DNA of 64,000 nt, from the NCBI RefSeq assembly GCF_024763615.1, contig NC_077222.1:98303417-98367416 (forward strand), in the 5' to 3' direction. The translations under genes were made by a program, and so were the position numbers. Within the stretch, counting starts at the first letter, position 1; each line of letters starts with the position of its first letter. The notes under the pieces were generated by a model that made no database searches, was not told the DNA's origin, and saw only the letters and a program-made list of their open reading frames with translations. This DNA comes from Phlebotomus papatasi (taxonomy: Eukaryota; Arthropoda; Insecta; Diptera; Psychodidae). Below, in pieces: positions 1-12,402 of this stretch.

Positions 1-490
1 CTGATTGTATACTTTTTGTTGTAAACATATCTGTCTTTATATTAAAAATGTACAATATTGTATAGTTCCAACTTGTTGCATTCAGCCGGGGCATTAATCA
101 CCAAATAAATATTCTATTCTCTTCTATATTTTAAATAAATGGGAATCGTAATTCTGATTGCTAAGGACTTTTGCTTCTGTCATGTATATCAAGAATTTGG
201 TTTTCATGTTCAAGTTTCTGTACTGAAACACGTTTGATCTTCTTGATAGATTGAAATAGACTTAGGAACTGTACGCGAACTATCGGGTGTATGTTATTAC
301 TGGTTATAAGGGTTGATTGTAGTACTTTTTGAGAGTAATCCTTTATCAAAAGACTTCTCTACTCAATCCCAGTTCATGCTTGAGCTAGACAAGAGCCTTG
401 AAAGATCTACGGCTTAAACCGTATATCTGTCTAGGGTATAACAGATGACGTTGATGTGGTTAATGGCGATGAAGTAGGAGCGTTATAATG
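1..490. other. Unique AT-rich DNA, no feature recognised
   Basis: No coding pattern, RNA gene or repeat family recognised on either strand. Confidence 0.6.
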
Positions 491-728
491 TACAGTAGAC
501 TCTCACTCAATCGGCTCTTTTTCAATCGGGCGACAAATTTTGTTGACAATTTTCACGTTTAATTATGAAGCTAATTCGCTCAAATTCGCTGTAGTTCTTC
601 CTATTTTATCGTCATTCTTTATAATTGAGCACTTTTTGTGAAATTTACAAAGGCTTTGACGCTCAATTCTATTGCTAAACCGGATGACATTTTGTCCCAT
701 ATTCCCGATTGAGAGAGAGTCTACTGTA
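491..728. mobile_element. MITE with CAGTAGACTCTC ends (pogo/Tc1-like), complete copy
   Basis: The 24-base ends at 491-514 and 705-728 are inverted repeats with one mismatch. The element starts CAGTAGACTCTC and is bounded by TA on both sides, the target duplication of Tc1/mariner/pogo elements. At 238 bases with no coding capacity it is non-autonomous. A related copy lies at 4795-5126. Confidence 0.85.
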
Positions 729-1154
729 AAAGGTCTTGAGAGGGGCCTTAAGCACATGTCACTGCTCTGGCCGTATCCTGTCAGAGATCTATCTCTATAG
801 CCGAGCAATGCGATTGTTGAGAACAATCTCTTCCACATCCGAGAGTAAAACCTGAATGATTATGTTGAAGGAGGTCATTACGGGTCTCTGAGTAGTGACC
901 GTGTAATTGAGGAACCTTCATTCCTCATACTCGACAGTTGCGTTGTTATAGAGAAACTACTGCTACGCTGAGTAACGGGTTTGGAACCTTCGGGATTGAA
1001 AGAAGTAGAAGGATATTATAGCCTAGCTATGAGAGGCGAATCCGATGGTCTGGCTCAAAGTGTCCTCTGACCTGTGACCAGTCTAGGTCAAACTGGTAGG
1101 CCGGAATGGGTGCCTGTGCCCACCTGCCAATGGTCCCCGCCATTAGAAGCCTTA
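729..1154. other. Non-coding DNA of moderate G+C, no feature recognised
   Basis: Slightly richer in G+C than the surroundings, with no open frame or repeat family I recognise. Confidence 0.5.
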
Positions 1155-1330
1155 TCCTAGACACACTTACGACTTAAACCGAGAGACGACTTAGTGGAAA
1201 ATGATGGAAATGTAGTTTGAACATTATTTCTAATATAATTACGCTAAGCCGTCTCCCGGCTAACCCTCAGATCTATCAAGGCCCCCTCAGGTCTGCCAAG
1301 GCCCCCTCAGGTCTGTCAAGGCCCTAAGGC
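1155..1330. mobile_element. GCCGAGAGACGGCTTAG-family MITE, copy 1, with tandem 3' end
   Basis: Starts CCTAGACACACTTACGACTT and ends through CTAAGCCGTCTC to a CAAGGCCC end. The inner inverted halves (GAGACGACTTAG against CTAAGCCGTCTC) are shared with copies at 32.5, 38.0, 39.3, 45.7 and 62.6 kb. Its right end is triplicated (see next entry). Confidence 0.7.
1263..1321. repeat. 20-bp tandem repeat, three units
   Basis: CCCCCTCAGGTCTGCCAAGG-like units at 1263-1281, 1282-1301 and 1302-1321, the last two differing at one base. Other copies of this MITE carry the end unit once, so the triplication is local. Confidence 0.85.
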
Positions 1331-1533
1331 CGGTTTCAGACATGAGGTTTAGCTCCGTTCCCGAAGGTCTCAAATTTCAAAATTGTAACCAATTTTATTG
1401 ATTTTTCAGAATTAACTAGATCGTTTATCCATAATATTCAGTCCTACGTCATATTTTCCCAAAAAATCTTGACTGATAAGAAATAAGAGAAGCTAAGCCA
1501 TATGGCTAAGCCTTAGGTCTGAAGCCCGTATAA
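1331..1533. mobile_element. GGGCTTCAGACCTAAGG-family MITE, copy 1
   Basis: Roughly 200 bases. One end reads CTAAGCCTTAGGTCTGAAGC at 1507-1526; the other is a diverged inverted version (GGTTTCAGACATGAGG). The interior includes GAAGGTCTCAAATTTCAAAA and TCTTGACTGATAAGAAAT, shared with copies at 32.0, 40.6, 44.6, 45.1 and 45.3 kb. Confidence 0.7.
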
Positions 1534-4518
1534 GCCTATGTTGAGGAAGGAATCGGCCGGATTGTTAGTTACGATTCGATGGTAGATACTGAAATGATTG
1601 ACCTATTGATGAATTGCATAAATAAAATTATTCTTGGATCGTGGTAGATGTGATATGTTCTGGTCTTAACTGAAAATGACGAAAAGTTGGTCGATGTCCG
1701 ATTGGGAATAACGTTGCGCCTATTCTAGTAGACTGATGAATTATCATGTTATCAAAGATGTACTTTATCTAAAGCCTTTATATCGAAGGACAGGTCTGTG
1801 ATATCAAGTTAATGAACGAAGGTAAATTAGTACAGTTGCATTGCCGGGCAGCATGAAATCATCCCGTTCGTTGAATCTAAATTTACTACCAAGAAGTAAT
1901 ACCCCAGGCACACTTACGACTTAAGCCGAGACACGGCTTAGTCAGAAACTGATGAAAATGATGATCTCGGCCTAGGAAAAAGCGAAATTCAATATTACAA
2001 GATACTTTGCATTATGGATTCCTCATCCGGAATTTATATATACCTGACGTTTTCCGAATTTTATTAATTGTATCGAGACATTTTATTGAATTACAACATA
2101 ATCATTGGAAGAATTTGCTGATCGTATGCAAGATCGGTTGGCCGAATGTTTATTAGTTTTTCTAATTGAATCTCTGAATTACAGTAGCTGTGATAATGAA
2201 AGAATCCCAGCTCACTTATAGTACATACATAGGCAAACATTATACGTAATCATGTGCTATGTCTTGCATAAATTATCTTTATATAAACCTTGGCTATGTA
2301 TAGCAAAAAAAATGTTTCGAACGTCTTATTTTTAAAACTGTCGCCTTTGATAAATCTGCGGGTGTAGGAATAAAACGATCCTAATGATCTCTCATGTTAT
2401 TTTTCTGAGATAAGGCCCACCTAGACTTCTAACCATCGTTATTCTGAGAAGACCAGTTTTTGTATGTTGAATTAATCCTAATTGTTTGGTCTTTTAACAC
2501 TGAATTGAGTTGATAATGGTTGGGGGCTGTTTGGACTGTTTAATTTTCTTATCTATACTGGGGGTTTGATTTGAATCCCAACTTCTCTTTCTTCCGTTAA
2601 CGCCTGATAAAAATTGACATGGCTTGGGCGCGAAAATGCACATATACATGCTTGGAGGTTTTTATGCTTGGTTCTTCCATCAAAGTCGATGTGGCTGGAA
2701 TTCTTTTCTTTCTCTCTGCGTGCAAATCTTTTTCCACTGCTTTTGACCATCAAGATGCCGGTTCTGGTTTTCAAACTATATACCCAATCTTCTCAAGTTC
2801 TTACAAGACACATATATGCAATCCAGTTGAACTTGTAGTGGGGCTCAACATACAAGAGCCCATTAGGGAGTTGCAGGAATGAGAAGAGATGGAAGGAGAG
2901 ACCGAAAAGTGTCATATATGCCAGCATAAGCATATATCTTATGGCTTTCTTCTTCAATTCTCTGTCGATGGGAGTGAGTGAAATGGCAAATAATGGCCTT
3001 TTAAAAATGTCTAACCGACAATTCTGGCAATTTTGCTGGGCATTTAAATTTCGTACTGTACAACTTTCGCTCTGCGTTCAGTCGCTGATTTTTTTTGCAC
3101 TGTACATTGCTTATCGAATTTACTTATCAATTTAGAAATTCAAACCCTTTTAGTTCTGAGAATGTTTGAATGTGAATTTTGGCAATTTCTATTGAGTCTC
3201 ACCATATCGTTAGAGAGCGGAAAGGCATGTTTATTGTTTTTTTTCGTGCTGAAATGTGTTCAGAGAATTAGCTTATGAAAATAAACACGTTGGTACAATA
3301 TGTCACAGAATTACATAAGAAATTTGTAATTTTGTGAATTCACGAGAAGAAAAAAAAACTTAAATATATATAATTTTTAATGGATTCTATTCTGTGAATG
3401 GAGGAGATGCTATCTCCCATCAATTTCTGCAAATATTTACACTCATTTGTCATTTTGGTGTTCTTTATTGAAGTGCGAATGATCACTTGTGATCTCCCAC
3501 GATCATCTCTGTTGGGGGAATATAACACTTTGGCCATGCAGATGTTTATATGCGACAATTTGATGATTCTCCAGAGTTTCTGATTTCTTATGTGCTTTCC
3601 GTGGGCGTTAACGGATTTATCGCGAAAAAAGTCACTTGTGATCTTATGTACTTACTGCTCTCTGTAATCTTCCTTCCTGCGCTTGAGCTTTATCACAAAC
3701 GGCTGTGCCAAGCATTCAGCATAGTTGATGCTGTATGAGTGCAGCTTTATTTTATATATAGCGTTCAAGATGATTGGGCTTTAGTATATAATGTACTAAA
3801 GCAAAGGGAATGATCACACATACAACGTACAGTTGGGGCAAGCAACGATCCCAGATTTTTTGCAAATTCATATTGTGGAGAGACGGTTAAAAACGATCGC
3901 ATTTTCAAGTTGTTTGACTTGCTTTCTTTGGGAGAGCATCTCTCAGAGGAGGTCCAGATTCTCAATTATGCTTCCATTTATCAAGAAGGTTTTATTAAAA
4001 CCGTTTTCCATTATTTTTACAATCATTTTAAGTATATATGATACAATATGTAGTAAATAAATATTTGAGCAGGGCTATTAAAGGGCTCTAAAAGGTTACA
4101 TCGCTACATTCAGCAAGTAAAGTGATTTATTTATTGCTCTAATTGCCTCTAAATTGATCACATTTCAATCTTTCGATCTGCTACTTAGTAACTATGTGCT
4201 TTCTAATAAGAGTCTGGGAACAGGTTCAGCAAATTGGCGCGAAAATTCTTGCGTTTGGCGTCCCTCTACTACACATAAGCACAATCTCAACTTTCCAACA
4301 CCACAGAAAAGTAATAGATAGTATTTGCCAAACATAATATCACCCCATTATATTTTTAGTTGATAAAATATGGGGACTTTTGTTTGAATTTTTATTAATT
4401 GTACTTCAATTATTTTGCGCACATTTGAGGATATTGGATATCAATAAAACAGTGGGATACACAGTCTTCTTTTTTTCCTCACCATATAAAAATTCTTTTA
4501 AACTCGCCCATAAAGATG
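1534..4518. other. Mostly unique AT-rich DNA with one repeat half-copy
   Basis: Contains a half copy of the GCCGAGAGACGGCTTAG family at 1901-1965. Otherwise there is nothing recognised as coding. Two E2F-like octamers (2624-2636 and 4234-4245) are noted in the findings. Confidence 0.5.
1901..1965. repeat. Half copy of the GCCGAGAGACGGCTTAG-family MITE
   Basis: CCCAGGCACACTTACGACTT followed by AAGCCGAGACACGGCTTAG. The right half is missing. Confidence 0.6.
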
Positions 4519-4794
4519 TAGGGGAAAGGCACATAATTTTGTCCAGTTTCTTATTTTGGACACTTTGAGGATAAAATTGGACACTAAAAATAATAAAATG
4601 ATGGATTTTTATTCCAATATTTGATGAATAATGAATTTTATCTATGTATTTGTTCTTTTTGGAAGATTTTAACACTAAATACGTTTAATTTTGAATATGA
4701 TTTAAGTTGAAATTGCTTTGTTGAAAATTCAGTGTGAGCAATTGCTTACGAGAAATATGACAGAACTTCGTGTTTACTTCAGTCTTATTTAGCT

Positions 4795-5126
4795 GTGATG
4801 AATCGGCTCTTTTAAGATCGGGCTACTTTTTAATTCGGGCAGCGGTTACATTTGAAAAAAGTTTGTTGTCATTTTTCAAGTTTGATTATGATTATCAAAT
4901 GAATCAAATATGCTCAAATTTGGCATGGTTTGTCTTAGTTTTGATGTGATTTTGCATTATCGAGGGATTTTCATGCAATTTACGTTATATATGAGTGTGT
5001 AAACTTAATATCTATATGCACATGAATAAAAAATCGTTGCATTTCAAAAACTTTGTCGCCCGAATTTCTGTCTAATTCGGCTGACATTTTGGTCCCATAT
5101 GCCCGAATTTGAGAGAGTCTACTGTA
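4795..5126. mobile_element. CAGTAGACTCTC-family MITE nested in the 4519-5907 element
   Basis: Shares AATCGGCTCTTTT near its left end and GAGAGAGTCTACTGTA at its right end with the copy at 491-728. The outer left bases are eroded. It lies wholly inside the larger element, so it inserted later or transposed into it. Confidence 0.7.
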
Positions 5127-5406
5127 CTAACAATGTTTCTTTGCTTTTTTTGAGTGATATTATTAAATATTCATTGAATATTGTGTTGATTCACGTTTTT
5201 AGTGATTTGTACATTTGACCTGAAGTGAGATTGGCCTTGTGAATTAGATTTTTCGTTTGAAAAATGGGAAATTTTTTAAGACATTTACCAGTGAGGTGAT
5301 ACTCCTTATTTTGGACAGGTGTTTTTCTCACGAAATTTCGTGAAGTTTTAGCTTTTGTAATGACTAGGTTGGACAAATGCCTGGAGAAACAAAGCAGCAT
5401 CATCTC

Positions 5407-5506
5407 TACGAAAGAGATGTAGCGAGAAATGCCTTGAAGGTCTCCCGGAAAGGCCAGTGAATGAGCGAATCCGCACGTATTTGGAGTACCGAAGTCAACT
5501 CACTTT
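5407..5506 (+). pseudogene. Possible transposase helix-turn-helix remnant
   Basis: One frame reads YERDVARNALKVSRKGQ, a stop, then MSESARIWSTEVNSL. The spacing Ala-Leu, Val, Gly, Ser, Ala, Ser/Thr-x-Leu recalls the N-terminal DNA-binding helix-turn-helix of pogo/Tigger/Jerky proteins. It has a stop in the middle and two just after, so it is broken. The match is weak and by eye only. Confidence 0.3.
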
Positions 5507-5907
5507 AATGAATGATATGGAAAGTTTCCGGGTTTCTTGTGACATTCTACGTTTCTCTTACATGAACAGGAAGAGGACTTGGTATGATTGGTTCATGAAA
5601 TGAAGAACAATGGGCATCCTGTTGAAGCGGATTAGCTGTCCAAATTTACAGCCAAGTTGTCCAAATTAATAACCATGTTGTCCAAAATAAGAGTCAAATT
5701 CACCTCTACATATAAATTCATTTTTAAACGTATTAAAACTAATTTTAGTAAAAATAAGACGATAAATAGCTTGCCAATAAGTTTCTAAACAACCCTTCTG
5801 AAAAGAGAGTAACAAAAAAAGTCAATTAGTATTGAAAATATCGCACTTCAAACTTGGAACATCGATGCTTATAAGCATACTGGACCAAATTATGAGCCTT
5901 TACCCTA

Positions 5908-8466
5908 AATATAAAAAATTGTCCGTTTGATGAGCAAAAACATGGAGACTATAAAATTAGAGTGTAAGCACAATTTCTGGTTTGGATCGACATAAAAATG
6001 GGATTTTTTTCAGTTGGGGGGATACCATCAGATCATTCGAGAGTGTCTTAAAATTTTTTATTAGTCTATATACAAATTGAAATACTATGTAAAAGAAAGA
6101 TCGTCAAAATTGGAACTTTTTTTTCTGTCAATGAGGATTAGGCAAGTTTGCTCACTTCATTCATCCCCAAAGAAAATTTGTCATTCTCCAGTGATCTCAT
6201 TACAGCAATTCTACAAGTTAATAAATCACTCGTATTTCAGTGTCCCTTAGAGAGGTTCTTTTATGTGAAATCTCTCTGGGATGATGTGGTGGTCTCCCGG
6301 GAGTATCTACAAAAAAAAGTCTTCCTATGTTTGCTTCTGCGCTACATGTTTCAGATGAATAGAAGAAGCCAAATTTTACCGCCAAAAAAGTGGTCAATTG
6401 ATATTCGATCTCTTTATCCCTTTTCACAGTAATTTTCCATACACGGTTGACATAGCAGGACTGCTTTTTTTCTTCCAATACCTTAAAAAAAAGTCATATT
6501 CATCCAAACTGGACATTTGAGATGACTATAAGGATATTTACTTACGGTTCTTCCCCTGTTTTTGTTTCTTCCCATTCTCAAACGGAAGTATTTTGGGAAA
6601 AAAAAGATGAGCGGAACTCACGCACAAGATCACTTTGCATCAATGAAGATGTCGTAGAAAGAAGGTTTATCCAGGATCTCAAGTCCAAGGAGACTTATGA
6701 ATCCACTAAATTCAGTTGATTGACCAAAAAAATCTGTATGCATCATGCAAATCACATAAATCACCAACTTCCCGCCAAAACACATGTCCCGCCATTTCTA
6801 TGATGAGAATTTTAATCTCAATGTTCAAGAAGAAAGGCACAGGTTACCGGCTTTTTTTCTCTCTTCATCCTTTTATAATGGTCTGCTCACATATTGCTTT
6901 ATTGTACCTTGAGAAATCTGTTGGAATGCAAGGAAAAAAAACCATCCGAATCCACCTTAAGATGCTTGTTTGAAGGTGATGGGAATTGGAAGATGTTTGA
7001 AATGATGACAATTTTCTATTGACTATTCCCTATTCGATAGATGACTCTTTGTTGAAAGTACAAATGGTGTGAGGGCATGCCTTTGATTTTGAGATTTGAA
7101 GAAGAAAAAATTAGATAAATAGAAACCTCATAAGATGAGGGTGTGTTCCCAACGATAGTCTTCCAAATTGCGCGAAAATGCTCCAATATGATACCTTTTC
7201 TTTTCAAATCCAATCTCGGCATGACTTATGATGTTTCCTCCAATATTACTGTTTTTTATACCATATTGGTAAGTTCCGAGAAATTTTTGGCTATGTTTGT
7301 GGAAAGACCAACTGAGAAGTAATCAGAGTGTTTGAGAAAATCCTTGACACAGGATGTTCAATTGAAAGAATCTCTGAGAAATGCCTATGGCTCTTCCCAA
7401 ACTTACCAAAGGTACTTTTTTCCTCTTGGCCTTTTGTTGAGATGTTATATTTGTATTTTGTTCATGCAATAGACAGCTTTAGTGATATTCTCATATAACT
7501 GGAGCCACTATGAGACAATGCCAATTTTTTTGCCAAAATGGTCAGACAAATGCTCTTTGTACTTGTGCAGTGTCATTAAACCAGGGTGGTCAATTTGTCA
7601 AGAAAGTTTATTTAGTATCAGGATATTGTATTGAGTAATCTTCTTTCTTGTGTATTATAAAGTTTGTTACTGAAAACTTGTTACTGGACTTAAACCACAA
7701 GGGGAAGGTTTTCAGGCTTCAATATTCTTTTAATGAATCTGGCTTAATAGCAATATATTTTAATAGTCAATTTTAAGTCATGCATTTCCTGAAAAAAATA
7801 AGTCGGATTCATAAAAGGAGCATGAAAATATTACCCTAACATTGGGTCATTTCCTCTGTCTTCAAGAAAGCAAAACCAATTGCATAATTAGGAAGGAACA
7901 TCATAGGATACATTAGAAAAGATACAATGAGTTCTATCCACAAAACACCCTCTATTCTGAATAAAGACATTGCTCACATACTGCTTAGGCCTAGGCTTAG
8001 ACCTAAGGTGTCTTAACTGTGGAACTTGGTCAATATTTAAAGCAGTTTTTTAATTCAAATTGCTTGAGGTTTGAACGTTCTAACTGGATACCTAATTGGA
8101 AGTGGCTTCTTCTGATTGGAATCACTTGGTTGCTCAGCTAAAGCATCCAGAATGAAAGTCTTAATCTTTCTTAAACTGTTTACTCTGTTTACTTAACCAA
8201 GACATTACTGTCTTAGTCTGACTGTGATGTTGGTCTGACTAAGAACTCTTAATTATTTGATTCTGTTGGAGGGTATTAGATACGTAGATCATTTGAAGGT
8301 TTGATCGAACTCGTCCTTTCGATCCTTAAGGCTCCGAGCTGCTTCGTCATCATACTGCGAACCAGATAGCCAATTTACAGCTGGATATGTTGAACATTAA
8401 TGATGAACTTTGTTATATTGTGAGAATTTTACGAACTTTAGTTCAATGTTAATTGTATTTATGTAC
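5908..8466. other. Unique AT-rich DNA, no gene recognised
   Basis: No repeats or coding homology recognised. Short open frames here (such as 6148-6432) have no recognisable motif. E2F-like motifs at 6768-6780 and 7168-7178 are noted elsewhere. Confidence 0.5.
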
Positions 8467-8798
8467 AGAGAAATCGTCAATCGGAGAAAATGACATTCAA
8501 ATCATCCAGTTTAAACTCGGTGAAGAAAAATTCCTGCCTCCACCCAGAATCGAAAGAGACCTCTCGTTATCTAGACGAGTGTTCTACCAACTGAGCTATT
8601 AGAGGCCACATGCTCTGCTTGACATGCTACACGACCTTTAACCAATTGCATTATGCACTGCAATTGGTTAAACTATTATCGTCTAGTTAACTAGAGGTCT
8701 CCAGTTCGATTCTGGGTTGAGGCAGGAATTTTTCCTATCTCCACCGAGAATAAACTCGATGATTTGAGTGTCATTTGCTCCGATTGACGATTTCTCTA
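8467..8798. mobile_element. Two tRNA-derived SINEs in head-to-head inverted arrangement
   Basis: Arms 8467-8579 and 8679-8798 are inverted repeats over about 110 bases, with small gaps. Each carries a tRNA-like head pointing to the centre and a shared non-tRNA body (with GACGATTTCTCT) pointing outward. The right head has a perfect T arm, TCCAGTTCGATTCTGGG; the left lacks three bases there. The central spacer has its own palindrome at 8637-8672 with 14-base arms. Confidence 0.7.
8536..8606 (-). pseudogene. Decayed tRNA-like head of a SINE
   Basis: On the minus strand the ends GCCTCTA and TGGAGGC pair at all seven positions. TAGCTCAGTTGGTAGAA is a normal D arm/A box. CTCGT-CTAGATA-ACGAG forms a full anticodon stem-loop. 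The T stem has lost three bases relative to the neighbouring copy, so it is unlikely to be a working tRNA. Confidence 0.65.
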
Positions 8799-8820
8799 AA
8801 CTTTGTTATATATAAACGAG

Positions 8821-8859
8821 GATCAAGCGAGTATCACGCACTGTGATACTCACTTGATC
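8821..8859. repeat. Hairpin with 17-bp arms and 5-base loop
   Basis: GATCAAGCGAGTATCAC and GTGATACTCACTTGATC pair at 16 of 17 positions around GCACT. It lies directly beside the SINE pair. Function unknown; it could be a tiny MITE or a cruciform-forming site. Confidence 0.8.
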
Positions 8860-9239
8860 TTCGCGCGAGCGCTTCTTCCTCCTTTCTTTAAGTACGGAGC
8901 AGAGCTTTTTTACGGTGGATAGTGATACAATTCTTTCGTCTTACAGTTTCTTTCAATGATTGTGTCAGGTATATCTACGGTTTAAGTCGTTCGGATCATA
9001 TAACCTTGATAGATTCATCTTCATTAGCTGTGATCTGTTCTGTATTCTTAATGAAGATGGAAGCTTTTCCATTCCTGTTTCATCTGGTGATCTCTAGGTC
9101 ATGAGTACCTATCTAGACTCGTATTGCCTAAGGTTTAAGGTGAATGCCTCTATCTATCCTTCTTTGTAAAGGGCGACATTTTATTTATTTCGATTCCCGG
9201 TAGTGGCTGTATTTCAGCGGCTGCAATCCAACAGGCTTA
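8860..9239. other. Unique DNA, nothing recognised
   Basis: No coding or repeat signal that I can support. Confidence 0.5.
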
Positions 9240-9660
9240 CTTACTTAATCGACGCTACAACCAATTGCTGGTCTTGGCCTGACTCAAGACTCGTCACCAT
9301 TCGATCCTGTTAAACGCTACTTTTCTCCAATTTCGCATCCCTAATGAACTAGCGTTCTGGTCTACGCCGTTGGTCCATCGGAGGCTGGGTCGGTTTCCTC
9401 GAAGCATAGAGTCCACCCCTAAAGATTTTCCAAGCTAGGTTGTCCCCATTCTTGCGAACCAAATGACCAGCCCACCGGAGTCTATTGAGGCGTATTTGCC
9501 TGACGACAGTTACCTCTCGATAATGCTCATACACCTCATGGAATCTTGTTTGACCAATGTTCCCCGTAGATGTTGCCGGAGTGGCTGCAGACGAGGCTAC
9601 CATGTACTTTGTTAATCCAACAAGCTGGGCCCTAGAAAGTATCTAATTTTCTTATGTCCA
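9240..9660 (-). pseudogene. 3' end of a non-LTR retrotransposon (reverse transcriptase C-terminus), broken
   Basis: The minus strand reads RQIRLNRLRWAGHLVRKNGD, the typical motif downstream of the reverse transcriptase domain in insect LINEs (arginine-rich, then LRWxGHxxR). After a stop and frameshift near 9350 the neighbouring frame continues NWRKVAFNRIEW, the usual C-terminal WR..A..R..W pattern. It is a 5'-truncated, decayed insertion with no other part of ORF2 seen. Confidence 0.7.
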
Positions 9661-12402
9661 GTTTTTTCTGTCTTCTGATTTTCTTCGGAATTTCTGATTT
9701 TCTTCTTCTTTTTGTAAGTGGGATGACCCTATTTCTTGTGATTAAAAAAAAGTATTTTTTTATTATAATTACAAGGGTTTCAAATTTTTCTTAATTTTAG
9801 GACAAAAACAAATATTTCGATCCATTTTCGGTTCACTTTGGTGTCTTCATAAAATTATCTAACACAAAGAACACAAACGACCCAAGCAATCAATAAACCG
9901 TAATCCTACAAACTTTCATTTACGGTTTGTGAATTCGTGAAAACCAAAACAAACTTGATTACCTTTAAGTCCTTTAAGTCGTAAACTTTCGTATTAGGTT
10001 TTTTCCTAGGCCTTAAAATCAACCAATACAAGCCTTATCTTTATTGATTTCCTTTAAACAATAAAACGTTCCAAATGCAAAACCGTAACATTTCGTTTTT
10101 AGCTTTACGATTTTTTTTTAAATTATCAAAACAAATTTGTCTCATGCTTAATTAGAACTTCCATAGTCTAAAGATAGCCCTCTCTGCTAAATCGGTTATT
10201 TTCGATTTTGGTTTTTTTTTGCAAACTTTCTTCATATTTTCATAGTGCAAGATCAAACAGTAGCGTGCAGGCAGAAGAAATCAGGATTTATTTCCCAGAG
10301 ATTAAGTTTTTATTCCTTATCCTTTTCTCAAGGCGCCTTTGTGTTGTACCTTTTGTTGGATTGTGCAATTTTGGAGTATGTTCAAATAGGAGGAAGTATT
10401 GACATTCCACATAGTCATTTTCCCATAAACGAATATTGCAATGTCCTTACTATGTTTCCCATAAGTTTTTTTTCTTCAGTTCTGCAGAACATCATAATCA
10501 TTGTGATTTGTTCCAATATTGCTTCGTAATCGCCCATTTATGGTGTACCATAACAGTCTATATGCATATAACTCTTATGTGCATTGGGTTAAATCTTGAT
10601 GGTATTCTCTTAAGAAACGCAGTTGAAAACAAACCAAACTGACGTTGGTGAAGAATAACAACAAATGCAGGAGAGGAGATAAGTTTAAGGGAAGAAGAAC
10701 AACCACAAAATAAAGAATCCGTCGTGATTGTGGAGAAAGAAGGAGGAAAAAACTTGAAGATGGAAGAATTGAATAATTCGAAAACAGGTTTCTTTTAACG
10801 TTCACTCCAAGAAATAAGAAGGTATATCCTCGACAGTCTCTCTAAAGGTATTGTATACATTTGGAAAATTAGAAATTTACTCAATTGCTTTGGAGGAAAA
10901 GAGTTATTTTTTTTATTGATGCTGTGCATCAAGGGTGAAATGTTTCATTTCGATCAGTTTAAAGTGTTTTTGTCCCTGTGATGCTTCTTTACTCGCAATC
11001 ATCTTATTAGTTTCGGAGATGTCTGTCACGCATGTTTTCAATGTATTCGCCCTGTAATTTAAACCAAAAAGCCTTTAGGACCAAGATCACTGAGGGCACA
11101 ATCTTGAATTGCAACAATATATTTGATTTTTCTTCATCTTCTTTCGGCGCTCAGGTTCTTATTGGAGTTCCAAGAAGATGATTTTTTTTTGTTCCTTCTA
11201 ATTTCACCGCAAATATGCAAGCATAAACAAAAGTTCATTATGTGTGAAATTAATATTTCTTTATTAGTATTTAACTTGTGAGAGATGCTCTTAAAATTCT
11301 TGTAAATGTTGGACCTAAGATGGGAAAAATCTCTTGAGCAAATATTTGATAACAACATTTTTGTATCATAATACCAATTTGACAAATGATTTTTCACTCT
11401 TTTGAATCAATTTCGACTATTGACTTGAAAGCAATTTAACGTATTTGACAAAGACAAACTTTCTTGCGAAAGACTTTGTAGTTGGACATTGGCTTAATTA
11501 GGAGATGTACATCTACAGCATCCATACAGTTTTAGCGACAATACTGGTACTTCTTCTCCTGTCCAAGATGCAAGAAAGGTATTTGGTAAACGTCCACTTC
11601 CTGCCAGTTCAATAACCCTCTGATAAACTTTTCTCCGGTGCATAAGTTTCTTCAAGAAAACTTCAGCATATAAACATGTTTATCTGTATGCGACCGGTAC
11701 AGTGACACCACATAATTACAAATCCTGTTCACATGCATCGCAAGACGAGCCGTGCATTGAAAATCTTGGATGGAAGAGGCGAGAATTTGTGGTGAATGAG
11801 TGTCGATAACAATTCTCCGATCATCCACGCTGCGGTGTACTAACGTATACAATTTTTTGTCCCTTGAGGAAAGCGTGATTGAGGATGGTGCTCCGGAGAA
11901 GACACTAAAAAGCACCATGATACACAAGTCTCTCAGGAAATTTAACCGGTTCTCAAGAAAAAAAGTATTCAATTTACAGAGACTATAAACTCACGTTAAA
12001 TTTCAATGAATTTTTACTTGAATTTTTAGTGTTTATGAATGAAATTTTATTGCGTAGACGTAGATCTTGCATAAACCACAAAAATTTAACTTTTTTGTCT
12101 AAAAAAGAATAAGATAAACTCAAAAAAATGTATATTCCAGTGTCTTTTATTCTTCTTTTGTATGGTAATTTAGTGTGCGTTTAAAAAGCTTAAATTTATG
12201 CAAAATAACTCCAAACGAACAATGAATATTTTCCCAAAATGCCCAAATAACGTGCAATTTTCATATTTCTTCTGGACACACAGAATAATGCTCATTTGAA
12301 TCAAAAGAGCAGTTACTAGACGAACACATCAGCATGAATTACCCTTGGGATTACCTTTCATGTCAGAATAGTCTGTAGGATGATTATCACACTAAAATTA
12401 TC
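9661..12402. other. Unique AT-rich DNA, no gene recognised
   Basis: Open frames such as 11652-11972 on the minus strand have no recognised motif or codon bias and are treated as chance. No repeat family seen. Confidence 0.5.

Larger units (their letters stand above)
4519..5907. mobile_element. Degenerate 1.4-kb pogo/Tigger-like DNA transposon
   Basis: The 28-base ends at 4519-4546 and 5880-5907 are inverted repeats matching at 25 positions, with outer sequence TAGGGGAAAGGC. GTCCAAAATAA-type motifs recur inside. The interior holds a remnant resembling a transposase helix-turn-helix and a later MITE at 4795-5126. A 245-base internally deleted relative lies at 14050-14293. No intact reading frame remains. 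Confidence 0.65.

Noticed and set aside
8536..8606. Functional tRNA gene
   Set aside because: The T stem is broken by a three-base loss and a body shared with the inverted copy marks it as a SINE.
11652..11972. 106-codon minus-strand open frame
   Set aside because: No motif, no splice context and no codon bias that I can see; length is compatible with chance in 64 kb.
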